Assembly: GCA_035416745.1 (NCBI GenBank)
Contig: DAOLNV010000038.1
Span: forward strand, 28,064 to 49,137
Length of the DNA stretch: 21,074 nt
DNA from: Candidatus Hydrogenedentota bacterium
GTDB lineage: Bacteria > Hydrogenedentota > Hydrogenedentia > Hydrogenedentales > SLHB01
Reading direction: 5' to 3'
The position numbers and the translations under genes were made by a program. Below the pieces are notes generated by a model, which was not told the DNA's origin, searched no databases, and was given only the letters and a program-made list of their open reading frames with translations. Positions within the stretch are counted from its first letter, which is position 1, and each line of letters opens with the position of its first letter. Shown here in pieces: positions 6,988-14,837 of the stretch.

Positions 6988-8841
6988 TCACGGGGTCGTC
7001 AATGAGAAGCTAAGGTCGTCCATGGCGCGGCCTTTGCCATCGGTGATGCGGAACACAAAGCCCCAGTTGAGGACTCCGTTGCTGGCCTTGATCAGGATGG
7101 GCACGGTGCCCTTGGGAAGGGTGACGGTCACGATATCCCGGTCGAGGATGGCCGAGCCTTCGCAGGGGTAGTCGTAAACGAGCCTTCCGTCGAGCCACAT
7201 CTTGCCGGCGTCGTTGGTGCCGATACGCAATTGGGCCTCGCGTTCGGCGGGCGACGTGACGTAGCAGCAGGCATAGGCCGTGACGTGGTCCCCCGCCCCG
7301 AATGCGCGGGCGAAATCGACGCTGGCGCGGCCCTCGCCCTGATGAAGCTCGCGCCACCGCACGGGACCGCCGGTCCCCTCGTATTCCGCGCTGAAATCGA
7401 GCTTCTCCTCGGGAGGATAAACGGCGCGATGCCCCGCGAACCCCTCCGCGCTGGGGAAGGGTCCGATGACCATCCAGTCGACCACCGTGCCGAACGCTTG
7501 ACGCAGGTTGATATCTTTTCCCTGGGGGTATTGCAGCGCGAGTTCCCAACAGCGTTCGAGTTCGTCCCGGTCCCAGAGGCCTGCCGGCGTGACTTCGATA
7601 CGGGGCACGTCGTTGGGCCCGACGAACCCGACAAACGCCATGCGTTCGAGCGCGTCCGAATAGTCCCGCAGCTTCTTAGCGCGGAGGTCTGCCGCGAGTG
7701 CGGGATAGGGCGCCGTGGCCACCATGGCCTTGTTCGTCAAGACGTCGAGGTACGCCTGGAGCGGTTCTTCGCCGGTGTACTTGTCGGTATTGCGGCCGAT
7801 GAGCAGGTCGCGGCAGTTGTGGCTGTAGAGCCAGTTGTAGCGCGTCGAGACCATGAGCGACGCAGCATACCCCTGTCGGTACTGCTCGACGGTCAGTCCG
7901 GGTTCGAACACGTTCTGGTAGTTGAACCCGAAGGGCCACAGGCCGATCGCGATGGAGCACCGCTCCTGCCAGTATTGCCACGCGCGCGGCGTCAACTGCC
8001 GGTGGAACAGGTCGTTGAGCGCCCAGACATAGGCGAACACGTCGCGGATGTTCGTCTCGCGGTAGGTGTGCTCGGTACAGTAATGAATGCCGCCCGGAGC
8101 GTTGCGGCGCGCGGCCTCTTCGAGCCACGCATTGTGAATGATGGACCCAAGCCCCAGTCCTTGCTCGGGAAACGTGAGAAACACCATGTCCGGGAATTCC
8201 TCGTACAGGATTTCAGCGACCCGGGTCATGCGCTCGCGGATCTTGTCCGCCAGGTCCGCCTTCGTGTAGCCGTCGTAGGAGTAGCCTTCCCAGTCGAACC
8301 GGTACTGCTCGCCCACGTACTCGATGTCCAGCGCGATGCCTGTGCAGCCGGTCTCCCGGGCGAATATCGCAAACTGCCGGAAATTGTGATAGGCCTGCTG
8401 CCACATCAGCTCGTTGAACCACTCGAAATAGTGGTCGAACGAGACCTTGAGAAAGGTTTCCGCACCGAGAGACGCGCACTTCGCGTTGGCGCGTTTGGCC
8501 GCCTGGAACAACTCATCGGACTCGCCGATGGTCCACGGCTTGCCGTCCTGCGCCCAGATGTCGCTGGACCATTCGCGGGCGATGAAGTCGAGGAAGAATG
8601 CGGTGACCCCATGTGCCGCCCACGCCTCGGCATCCGCCTCCAGTTCCTCCGGACCCACCGAGAACACAATGGTTTTGGGCGCGGTGAACCCCTCAACGGG
8701 GCCATACGCAAGCCCGGGCTCGGGCACGGACAATTCCGCGCCGGGCGGGGGTACGCGGTTGACAAAAGCAGCCGGCCCCTCTCCCGCTGCCGTCAACAAC
8801 GCTGCGAACAATACCGAGCACGAAACAGTCATGGTGGTCAT
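6988..8841 (-). CDS. Secreted putative TIM-barrel glycosidase-like protein with C-terminal WMVIGPFP beta-sandwich
   Basis: A 617-residue exported protein. Residues 1-20 form a signal peptide (MTTMTVSCSVLFAALLTAAG). Residues about 50-400 have the alternating strand/helix look of a TIM barrel, with a GIALDIE strand end (D172, E174) and AFFLDF (about 81-86), which are typical places for acidic catalytic residues. Residues 453-617 start with VVDWMVIGPFP and continue through RIGTNDAGKMWLDG. This resembles the ligand-binding beta-sandwich that follows many secreted hydrolases in PVC-type bacteria. I cannot assign a CAZy family. The start at 8841 has GGAGAG 9 bases upstream, and the longer frame would put charged residues before the signal peptide. 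It follows the GH172 gene with a 75-base gap on the same strand, so the two probably act on the same glycan. Confidence 0.75.
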   Translation of the reverse strand: MTTMTVSCSVLFAALLTAAGEGPAAFVNRVPPPGAELSVPEPGLAYGPVEGFTAPKTIVFSVGPEELEADAEAWAAHGVTAFFLDFIAREWSSDIWAQDGKPWTIGESDELFQAAKRANAKCASLGAETFLKVSFDHYFEWFNELMWQQAYHNFRQFAIFARETGCTGIALDIEYVGEQYRFDWEGYSYDGYTKADLADKIRERMTRVAEILYEEFPDMVFLTFPEQGLGLGSIIHNAWLEEAARRNAPGGIHYCTEHTYRETNIRDVFAYVWALNDLFHRQLTPRAWQYWQERCSIAIGLWPFGFNYQNVFEPGLTVEQYRQGYAASLMVSTRYNWLYSHNCRDLLIGRNTDKYTGEEPLQAYLDVLTNKAMVATAPYPALAADLRAKKLRDYSDALERMAFVGFVGPNDVPRIEVTPAGLWDRDELERCWELALQYPQGKDINLRQAFGTVVDWMVIGPFPSAEGFAGHRAVYPPEEKLDFSAEYEGTGGPVRWRELHQGEGRASVDFARAFGAGDHVTAYACCYVTSPAEREAQLRIGTNDAGKMWLDGRLVYDYPCEGSAILDRDIVTVTLPKGTVPILIKASNGVLNWGFVFRITDGKGRAMDDLSFSLTTP

Positions 8842-8916
8842 GTCATGCGGCTCTCCAATACGGAAATCCCACTTGCTCGCCGACAATACGCACAAGTCTT
8901 ACACGGCCGGCATATC

Positions 8917-10404
8917 CTATTTCCGGCTCAGGATCATGCCGTCAAACCCAAAGTAATAGCCTGTAGAGCCGGCTGCCTTGCCCACGTTCTTCGCCGTGAT
9001 CGTGTGTCTGCCTGCAGCGAGTTCGCGCGTGCCCATGTAATGCTCTTTGACGGCGATGGACTGGTTGTAGAGGTCGAGGGCTTTGCCGAGGGGCTGGCCG
9101 TCCAGCGAGAACTCGAAGATGCCGTAGTCGTAGGAGTGAGTCAGGACGAGCAAGATATTGTACGTGCCCGCTTCGCCGACGCCGAAACTGAGCGTCAGCG
9201 ACTTGTCCGGCTCGGCAGGCGTCCAGAAGGCCTGGCCGCCGCCGCTCCAGCCGCCTCCCTCCTGTTTGCCGGGCGCGACCGAATCGGTTACCGCGGACTC
9301 AAGCCACTGTTCCGCTTCGAGCATGTTTGCGTAATCGATGCTCAGGCGGTCGTAGGCTGCCGGCAACGCGGGGAAGGGTTTGTGAGGCTCGGTCTGGTAC
9401 CAGTAGGCGACCGATGAGAAATTGTCCGAGCGTTCGCTGAACCCCGAGATGACCTTGCCTTCTTCATCGAACGCCGCACCCTTGTGTTCAATCTCTACGC
9501 GCAAGGACTTCTCGAACACCACCGGGTCCGCGATGTGCCACCGGTAGGCGCTGGTGCGGTTCATGGCTTCGTAACCCTCGAACAGGGGGGTGCCGTAGAA
9601 CGGCCCGTCTTGTTCGCGGAAGCCCCACGCGTCGCAGAAGTAGTCCTCGGTGCCCGTGCCGCGCAGGCTCGGTTCTTCCTCGCCGTCGATGAAGAAGAAA
9701 TCGTCGCCCTCGCCGAACCATCCTTCGGTAAGCTGCTCGACGCTGAGCACCGTGCCCACGTAATGCCCGCGGCCCGCGATCTCCGCGATGAGGTAATTCT
9801 GTCCCATGACCGTGGGGTATTCCTGGCGGTACATGGCGTGGAAGTAAACGGTGTCCTCAGGCAGGCCGGGAAGTTTCCGCCAATCCACGTAGGAATAAAA
9901 CGCGTGGACCATCTTGCGGCCCTCGTTGGTGACCGTGATTCGTGCGGATTTGCGGAACGGCATGGGCCAATAGCAGTTCCGCGCGCGGCCCTCGGACGAC
10001 ACTTTGAACGGCAGGGTCACGTAGGGCTTGTCTATTCCGTGGCCGATACCGAAGAAATCGCCGACGGGCGCCTCGACGGACGGCTGTTCCTCGCCGTCCC
10101 AATACATGCGCAGAACCAGGAGGCGCGAATAACCCCGCTCGTCGGCCGCGATGGTGTTCCAGAGGTGTCGGATCTCGCCGGGCCCCTCGAGCTCGGCCAG
10201 CACGAGCGTTTCGCCCGGGGGAACGCGGCGCGCGTCGCCGTTGCCGTTATGCCAGTCGGGATCGCTGGTCGACGATCGCATGGTGCGGCCCGGCTGGAGC
10301 CGGGTAAGGTCCTGCATTTCTCCGAAAGCGATGGCGTTGCCCGCGAACGCCGCCGTACCGGCCAGCGCCGCGACCAGAAACACGCAAACGATGTGACGTT
10401 TCAT
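8917..10404 (-). CDS. GH172 (DUF2961) family glycoside hydrolase, secreted
   Basis: A 495-residue protein with signal peptide MKRHIVCVFLVAALAGTAAFA. GH172 enzymes, first known as DUF2961, act on fructofuranosides and arabinofuranosides. The family hallmarks are present: GPGEIRHLWNTI (74-85), RMYWDGEEQPSVEAPVGDFFG (about 99-119), WPMPFRKSARI (146-156), GRGHYVG (211-217), and GEGDDFFFIDGE with GTGTEDYF (249-256). E232 and E253 are 21 residues apart, the same spacing I recall for the catalytic pair E270/E291 of the founding alpha-D-fructofuranosidase. They are therefore the likely catalytic residues, pending alignment. Residues about 350-495 form an extra beta-sandwich ending YFGFDGMILSRK, likely a carbohydrate-binding module. 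A strong GGAGG lies 8 bases before the ATG. It probably leads a two-gene unit with the downstream TIM-barrel protein. The exact sugar is unknown. Confidence 0.9.
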   Translation of the reverse strand: MKRHIVCVFLVAALAGTAAFAGNAIAFGEMQDLTRLQPGRTMRSSTSDPDWHNGNGDARRVPPGETLVLAELEGPGEIRHLWNTIAADERGYSRLLVLRMYWDGEEQPSVEAPVGDFFGIGHGIDKPYVTLPFKVSSEGRARNCYWPMPFRKSARITVTNEGRKMVHAFYSYVDWRKLPGLPEDTVYFHAMYRQEYPTVMGQNYLIAEIAGRGHYVGTVLSVEQLTEGWFGEGDDFFFIDGEEEPSLRGTGTEDYFCDAWGFREQDGPFYGTPLFEGYEAMNRTSAYRWHIADPVVFEKSLRVEIEHKGAAFDEEGKVISGFSERSDNFSSVAYWYQTEPHKPFPALPAAYDRLSIDYANMLEAEQWLESAVTDSVAPGKQEGGGWSGGGQAFWTPAEPDKSLTLSFGVGEAGTYNILLVLTHSYDYGIFEFSLDGQPLGKALDLYNQSIAVKEHYMGTRELAAGRHTITAKNVGKAAGSTGYYFGFDGMILSRK

Positions 10405-10551
10405 GGAAGGTCCCTCCGCGTTGTGTAGTGTGATTCTTCCGCAGCAACCCGGTCCCCAGAATACACCGGAACGCGCTTGCGAAGAAACTTGCGTTGCTGA
10501 GCAAGGCGCCCGGGATGCGTCAGACGCGCAGGACTGGCCAAACCAGACCCA

Positions 10552-12498
10552 TCAAGCCCGCATCCTCTTAAGGATATGCTGCATGATGTTGTTTGCGATT
10601 TCTTCTTCGCCAAGAAACACCACGCCGACGTGTTCGCGCTCCAGGAGGTCCGCCTCCATTTCGCTGAACGCGGGGACCACGATCTCGATGGCGGGGTTAA
10701 GCCTCTTGGCGAGTTCAGCGATCTTTGGCGCCTTCAGGGTGTCCGGCGTGGCAATCACCAGCATAGCCGCGCGCGCCACATGGGCCTGCGCGAGCACCAT
10801 GGCGTCAGAAGCGTCGCCAACAACCGCGGGCACGTTGCGATCACGGAGCTTCTGGACTATCTCCCGGTCCCGGTCGATGATCACGAACGGCACCCCGCGC
10901 GGCTCGAGTTTGTCACAGATGCGCCGTCCGATGTGTCCAAACCCGATGACAACGACCTGTTTGGAGAGGAATTTCTCGTCGGTGGTCTGGGGCAACATCG
11001 CCAGGGGGTCGTCCATGGGTTCGCGCTGGCGAACCCTGGGCCGCGGCGAGAGAATCGCGTCGCCAGCCTCGCGCAGCGCCGCCGGGTCGCCGATCATGAG
11101 GAGGGTATCGTAGGGCTCGATACGCGTCTGTCCCCTGGGTACTACAAACTCCTCACCCCGGCCGATCAGGAGAATCAAGACGCCGGGGGGAATGTCGAGA
11201 TCGGCGATGGTGCGCCCGGCGGCGGCCATGGTGGGGAGTACCTCGAGTTCGCGTGTTTCTCCTTGAACCTGGCCGCTGCGTTGAATCTCGAGCGAATATC
11301 GGGGAATGGGCGGCAACGGCTCGTCCACCTTAAGCCACCGGGCTACCGGCATCAGAAATGTGCCTTGGACGAGCACGGAGGTCAGCACGATGAAAAAGAC
11401 GATGTTAAACACCATGGCGGATTGCGAGTAGCCCGCCATGAGGGGAAATGTGGCCAATACGATGGGGACCGCGCCGCGAAGGCCGGTCCACGCGGCCAAC
11501 CCGCGTTCCCGCCAGGAGAAGTCGCTGCCCAGCAGCCCGATGGCCACGGCGGCGGGCCGCGCCACGGCCATCAGGAACAGAACGATTGGGACGGCCGTCA
11601 AGGCGATTTTCGGGAGCTGTGACGGAAAAACCAACAAGCCCAGAACGAGGAACAGGACGATCTGCATGAGCCAGGCAATGCCATCGTGAAACTTCACCAC
11701 GTAGCGGTGGTAGTTGAATCTCGAGGCGTTCAGCATTATGCCGCAGAGATAGACGGCAAGGTAGCCGTTGCACGCGATGTATTGCGTCATGCCGAAAGTG
11801 AGCAAGACCACGCTGATGCTGAGCACGGGGTACAGGCCCTCGTAGCCCAGCCGTATCCGGTTGAACAGGAGAGCCGCCAGCTTGCCTGCCAGCAGTCCCA
11901 GGGCGATCCCGCCCAGCATGTTCCACACAAGGGCCGGGATGAGATACGCCCACCGAAAATCGGGCTCCATCAACATCCGCGTTATGCCCGCGGTGAGGAA
12001 GATGGCCATGGGATCATTGCTCCCTGACTCGAGTTCGAGCAGGGGTTTCAGGTTGCCCTTGAGACTTACCCCGCGCCGGCGCAGCACGGCAAACACGGCC
12101 GCGGCATCCGTCGAGGAGACGATGGCCCCAACGAGGAGACCGGTCAGAAGCTCGAAATCCAATACGAGCCAGGCGAACAAACCGACCAGACCCGCGGTTA
12201 AGACCACGCCGACAGTCGAGAGAAGGATCCCGCGCTTGATGACCGGGCGTATGACGCGCCAGTTCGTGTCCAGCCCGCCCGAGAACAGTATGAAGGCCAG
12301 CGCGATGGTCCCCACGAGATTGGCGGCTTGCGTGTTGGTGAACTGGATGCCGCCCGGGCCATCCGACCCCGCCAGCATGCCAATGCAGAGGAACACGATC
12401 AGTGTCGGCACGCCCGCGCGGTCCGAAACACGGCTGGCCAAAATGCTGGCGAGAACGAGAAACCCGATCACCAGAAGAATCAAAGCGGGATCGATCAT
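10552..12498 (-). CDS. CPA1-type cation/proton antiporter with C-terminal RCK_C and RCK_N domains
   Basis: A 648-residue inner-membrane transporter. Residues 4-390 form a 12-13 helix Na+/H+ exchanger domain of the NhaP2/CvrA kind, with the unwound-helix motif SSTDAAAVF (D131) and ESGSNDPMA (N161-D162). These are the CPA1 ion-binding residues. Residues about 402-485 form a TrkA_C (RCK_C) domain. Residues about 513-640 form a TrkA_N (RCK_N) Rossmann domain with GFGHIG (519-524) and acidic D542 for NAD or nucleotide binding. It likely exchanges K+ or Na+ for H+ under nucleotide control. The C-before-N RCK order is unusual; E. coli CvrA carries TrkA_C followed by a CorC-like domain instead. The ATG at 12498 matches the family start, but no clear ribosome site is visible; an ATG at 12552 would add 18 residues. 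Confidence 0.88.
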   Translation of the reverse strand: MIDPALILLVIGFLVLASILASRVSDRAGVPTLIVFLCIGMLAGSDGPGGIQFTNTQAANLVGTIALAFILFSGGLDTNWRVIRPVIKRGILLSTVGVVLTAGLVGLFAWLVLDFELLTGLLVGAIVSSTDAAAVFAVLRRRGVSLKGNLKPLLELESGSNDPMAIFLTAGITRMLMEPDFRWAYLIPALVWNMLGGIALGLLAGKLAALLFNRIRLGYEGLYPVLSISVVLLTFGMTQYIACNGYLAVYLCGIMLNASRFNYHRYVVKFHDGIAWLMQIVLFLVLGLLVFPSQLPKIALTAVPIVLFLMAVARPAAVAIGLLGSDFSWRERGLAAWTGLRGAVPIVLATFPLMAGYSQSAMVFNIVFFIVLTSVLVQGTFLMPVARWLKVDEPLPPIPRYSLEIQRSGQVQGETRELEVLPTMAAAGRTIADLDIPPGVLILLIGRGEEFVVPRGQTRIEPYDTLLMIGDPAALREAGDAILSPRPRVRQREPMDDPLAMLPQTTDEKFLSKQVVVIGFGHIGRRICDKLEPRGVPFVIIDRDREIVQKLRDRNVPAVVGDASDAMVLAQAHVARAAMLVIATPDTLKAPKIAELAKRLNPAIEIVVPAFSEMEADLLEREHVGVVFLGEEEIANNIMQHILKRMRA

Positions 12499-12725
12499 AC
12501 GCGGGGCATTTTCCGTTGATTCACCTCTAGCCGCCTGAGCCAGCAGCGCCATTATCTGTCCGCAAGGGCGGATGACAGTTTGTTGAGCATGATAGCAGAG
12601 TCACTATGCGTACGCCATGAACGAAGAACACCCCGAATCGCCGAATAAGACGGCGATTGGGGTAACCACGCGGCAGCAAAAGGGCGGCGGCTGCCAACCT
12701 GCATTGGCGGCACGGCGCCCCTCGC

Positions 12726-12750
12726 TCCGGAGCGCCGTTGGCGCTCCGGA
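12726..12750. repeat. Perfect hairpin, 11-bp arms
   Basis: TCCGGAGCGCC (12726-12736), loop GTT, then GGCGCTCCGGA (12740-12750). Its core GCGCCGTTGGCGCT recurs at 13054-13067, and as GTGCCGTTGGCGCT followed by CCGGA at 13104-13122, so it belongs to the same repeat family as the downstream array. No T-run follows, so a simple terminator is unlikely. Confidence 0.7.
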
Positions 12751-12813
12751 ACGGGAAATCATTCAGCGAATACGCCGGCCTGCCGATACCCCAGGACGCA
12801 TTGTGTCTTGTCC

Positions 12814-12870
12814 GTCCTTTCTGTCCTTGCGGTCCTGCTGTCCCTTGTGTCATTTCTGTCCCTTTTGTCC
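12814..12870. repeat. Degenerate 9-bp tandem repeat (GTCC-n5)
   Basis: GTCC or GTCA recurs at 12814, 12823, 12832, 12840, 12849, 12858 and 12867. The spacing is 9 bases except for one 8-base step. Units read GTCCTTTCT, GTCCTTGCG, GTCCTGCT, GTCCCTTGT, GTCATTTCT, GTCCCTTTT and a final GTCC. An additional GTCC at 12810 lies out of phase. This is a pyrimidine-rich minisatellite in non-coding DNA. Confidence 0.75.
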
Positions 12871-12926
12871 GGTGGGTTTCCAGGGGCCGCCAATGTCCGA
12901 GGTAAGATATTGGCGCGTAAGAGGGC

Positions 12927-13122
12927 CATGTTTCGGGCCTTCAGCCCTCCCTGTTTGTTTGATGCCGTTTACCTGGCCCTTCAGGCCAGGCTGGTATGTC
13001 TCGCGCCTTCGGCGCTGAAGAGGGGGAATCCGTGCATTGGGGGAGGATGTTTCGCGCCGTTGGCGCTGAAGAGGAGGAAGCCGTGGGCCTGCCAGGATGT
13101 TTTGTGCCGTTGGCGCTCCGGA
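12927..13122. repeat. Array of five short palindromes with tandem units of about 50 bp
   Basis: Five hairpin cores line up: GGGC-CTTCA-GCCC (12935-12947), CCTGGCC-CTTCA-GGCCAGG (12972-12990), GCGCCTTCGGCGCT (13003-13016), GCGCCGTTGGCGCT (13054-13067) and GTGCCGTTGGCGCT (13104-13117). The last three are spaced 51 and 50 bases. Two also share the trailing segment GAAGAGGRGGAAKCCGTG (13017-13034 and 13068-13085) and an upstream GG(A/T)ATGT or GGATGT. The loops vary while the arms co-vary, which suggests selection for structure or a spreading palindromic element. Confidence 0.7.
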
Positions 13123-13321
13123 GGTCCCATGCCCCCGCCGAAGGCGCTCAAACGCAATACCGGCGCGCCGCTCTTATCTGACCCCATGCGTGTGTCGAAA
13201 TCCAGCCCAGTGCCGCGAATACGAAAGTGTCTGCGCTGCCTTGCTTCAGATTGCGCGGGATTCTGGGCCGGTCCCGATTGGAAATGCGCCGCTGGAGGCC
13301 GCTGCGGTCGGTCGGGGCGGG

Positions 13322-14236
13322 CTATCTCGCGCGTTCGACGAAGCGTTGGCGGTAGGCGAGCGGGGTCATCATGCGCCGCACGTGGAACACCCGCTCGAAG
13401 TGCGAGACGTCCGCAAAGCCCAGCGAGTAGGCTATCTCTGAAATGGATTGGCGCGTATGCAATAGCAGCCAGGAGGCGTGCTGAATGCGCCGGCGCTGGA
13501 AATACTGGGACGGGGAGCTTCCCACGGCTTTCCTGAATTCGCGCGAGAAATAGCCCGGCGACAGCCCGCATTGCCCGGCCAATTGCGATACGCGGAGGGG
13601 CTCGTTCGAGGCGGCGTGATTTTCGATGATTCTGAGCGCCTGCGTGATTGGGCGGCTCAACCATCGAAACGAGCCGCTCTTTTCATCCTCGGCATAGGAC
13701 CGTCCCACCGTGAGCATCAGTTTGTCCATGCACCGCCGGAGGTAGAGCAGCGACGGGTCTTCGCGTTCCAACTCGAGCGCCATCGCCCGCATTTCTTCGA
13801 AACATACGGCGAACTCCCCTTCACTCAGCCTGTGATGCGTCACCAGGAACACGCTGGCGCACGCCGGGGTGTCCAGCGCCAGAAAAAGCTGCAGCAGGCC
13901 CGGCGCTCCCCACAGGTCCTCCGAGCCGTGCATAAACCACTCCGACAAACACACGCACGCGATCCGGTGCATGCCATCGATCCGTTCAAAGGCATGGGGC
14001 TGCCCCGGAGCAATGAGAATCATGTCTCCCCGCTCTACAGGCGTCACGTAATGCTGGGTGCGGTGTATGGCTCTTCCGCTGACGATCAGCTGCAGCTCCA
14101 GGTGATCGTGTGCGTGTGCCCCTATTTCCGGCGTGTTTTCAAGAGGCGTCTTCTTTGTCCCTGCTTGCCACGCAGGGTCATGGAAGGAAGCGGGAGCCTC
14201 GCCGTCCGAGTGCGTGTACGCATTAGCCTGCACCAC
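13322..14236 (-). CDS. AraC-family transcriptional regulator with cupin sensor domain
   Basis: A 304-residue DNA-binding regulator. Residues about 37-105 form a cupin-like AraC ligand domain (IGAHAHDHLELQLIVSGRA, then RGDMILIAPGQPHAFERI). The last 100 residues form the double helix-turn-helix (RVSQLAGQCGLSPGYFSREF, then SISEIAYSLGFADVSHFERV), ending with the typical PLAYRQRF. Such proteins often respond to sugars and control carbohydrate genes. The start is inferred: the open frame runs to a TTG at 14452, but a near-consensus promoter lies inside that extension (14313-14340) and the DNA there is AT-rich with non-coding character. The first start codons after the promoter are adjacent GTGs at 14236 and 14233. 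Neither has a strong ribosome site, so the start is uncertain by a few dozen codons. The target genes are unknown. Confidence 0.9.
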   Translation of the reverse strand: MVQANAYTHSDGEAPASFHDPAWQAGTKKTPLENTPEIGAHAHDHLELQLIVSGRAIHRTQHYVTPVERGDMILIAPGQPHAFERIDGMHRIACVCLSEWFMHGSEDLWGAPGLLQLFLALDTPACASVFLVTHHRLSEGEFAVCFEEMRAMALELEREDPSLLYLRRCMDKLMLTVGRSYAEDEKSGSFRWLSRPITQALRIIENHAASNEPLRVSQLAGQCGLSPGYFSREFRKAVGSSPSQYFQRRRIQHASWLLLHTRQSISEIAYSLGFADVSHFERVFHVRRMMTPLAYRQRFVERAR

Positions 14237-14312
14237 TATCGGACGTTTCGCCGACAGGTTGTGCCGGATCCGAAGGATAGTCCGTTCCGGAATTATGTTA
14301 GAGGGCGGATTA

Positions 14313-14340
14313 ATTATAAAAATCCTTTCAAAGCGTTCAA
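14313..14340 (-). promoter_or_regulatory. Sigma70-like promoter of the AraC-family gene
   Basis: On the minus strand, TTGAAC (14340-14335) is followed by 16 bases and then a perfect TATAAT (14318-14313). The predicted transcript begins near 14306, about 70 bases before the GTG at 14236. The AT-rich context stands out from the GC-rich surroundings. Confidence 0.7.
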
Positions 14341-14360
14341 TACTAACTGAGCCCTTACTG

Positions 14361-14379
14361 CTACTATCGTAGACAGTAG
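14361..14379. promoter_or_regulatory. Small inverted repeat upstream of the AraC promoter
   Basis: CTACT (14361-14365) and AGTAG (14375-14379) flank 9 bases and lie about 20 bases upstream of the -35 box of the AraC gene. AraC-family genes are often autoregulated from such positions. The arms are short, so chance is possible. Confidence 0.25.
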
Positions 14380-14837
14380 AGGTGCATAGTGCCGATACTT
14401 TTGTCCGTATACCTTGGGAGGCAGTATAGACCGCGTGTGGTGCCGAGCGCAAGCCCCCGGGCGGCGGAAAACGGAGAGTTGAACCCCTAACGTTCTGTTC
14501 GTATTCGGCTTAGGGACGAGGCCGAATTTCGGGCAGAGCGTTTATTGAGAATAGCGCTTCGGCTTTCCGGGGTACCGGATGAGGTCAAAGGGCTTGTTTT
14601 GGCGGCAGAATGGGTCTGCCGCATGTGAGTCAGCAGGGGGGAATGGCTGAGGGGTTGTTGCCATTCCCGGCGCCAGGCTGCCCCACTGACGATGAAGAGA
14701 GGAGCGATGCGGGCAATTGTTTGTACCTGTCGAGTTTCTTTGTGATTATTTCGAAGGGCTGAGCAATAGCATGGCATTGAAGGCAAGGAGCAAAATCAGG
14801 CATTTCGAGTTCGGAAGAACTTCAGGGAGTTAACACG

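Larger units (their letters stand above)
12499..13321. other. Gene-free, repeat-rich stretch
   Basis: About 820 bases with no credible gene. Open frames exist on both strands, but their translations are low-complexity (for example VLSVLAVLLSLVSFLSLL) or arise from the palindromic repeats, and none has a recognisable domain or good ribosome site. The stretch holds an 11-bp-arm hairpin (12726-12750), a 9-bp tandem repeat (12814-12870) and an array of short palindromes (12927-13122). The rest shows nothing I can name. It separates the antiporter and AraC genes, which are both on the minus strand. Confidence 0.6.
14237..14837. other. Divergent intergenic region between the AraC and prepilin-like genes
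   Basis: About 600 bases. It contains the AraC-gene promoter (14313-14340) with a nearby inverted repeat (14361-14379). Two hairpins point toward the prepilin-like gene: ATTCGGC (14503-14509) with GCCGAAT (14521-14527), and GCGGCAG (14602-14608) with CTGCCGC (14616-14622). Neither hairpin has a T-run, and no known riboswitch consensus (for example c-di-GMP GEMM) was recognised. Small frames in this stretch look non-coding. No convincing promoter was found for the plus-strand gene. Confidence 0.55.

Noticed and set aside
7231..9417. Very long plus-strand open frame (728 codons)
   Set aside because: It is antisense to the TIM-barrel and GH172 genes, whose signal peptides, motifs and ribosome sites are clear. 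Long antisense frames are common in GC-rich DNA.
12527..12853. Minus-strand open frame of 108 codons before the antiporter
   Set aside because: Composition follows the repeats and overlaps the 11-bp hairpin; no recognisable protein features.
12808..13536. Long plus-strand open frame (242 codons) over the repeat region
   Set aside because: Its first part is the 9-bp minisatellite and its middle is the palindrome array; the end overlaps the AraC gene on the other strand. No domain or ribosome site.
14502..14622. Possible riboswitch ahead of the prepilin-like gene
   Set aside because: Two simple hairpins are present, but no GEMM or other known riboswitch consensus could be matched.
14487..14786. 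Minus-strand open frame of 99 codons in the AraC/prepilin gap
   Set aside because: Serine/arginine-rich low-information translation, no ribosome site, covers two hairpins; likely non-coding.
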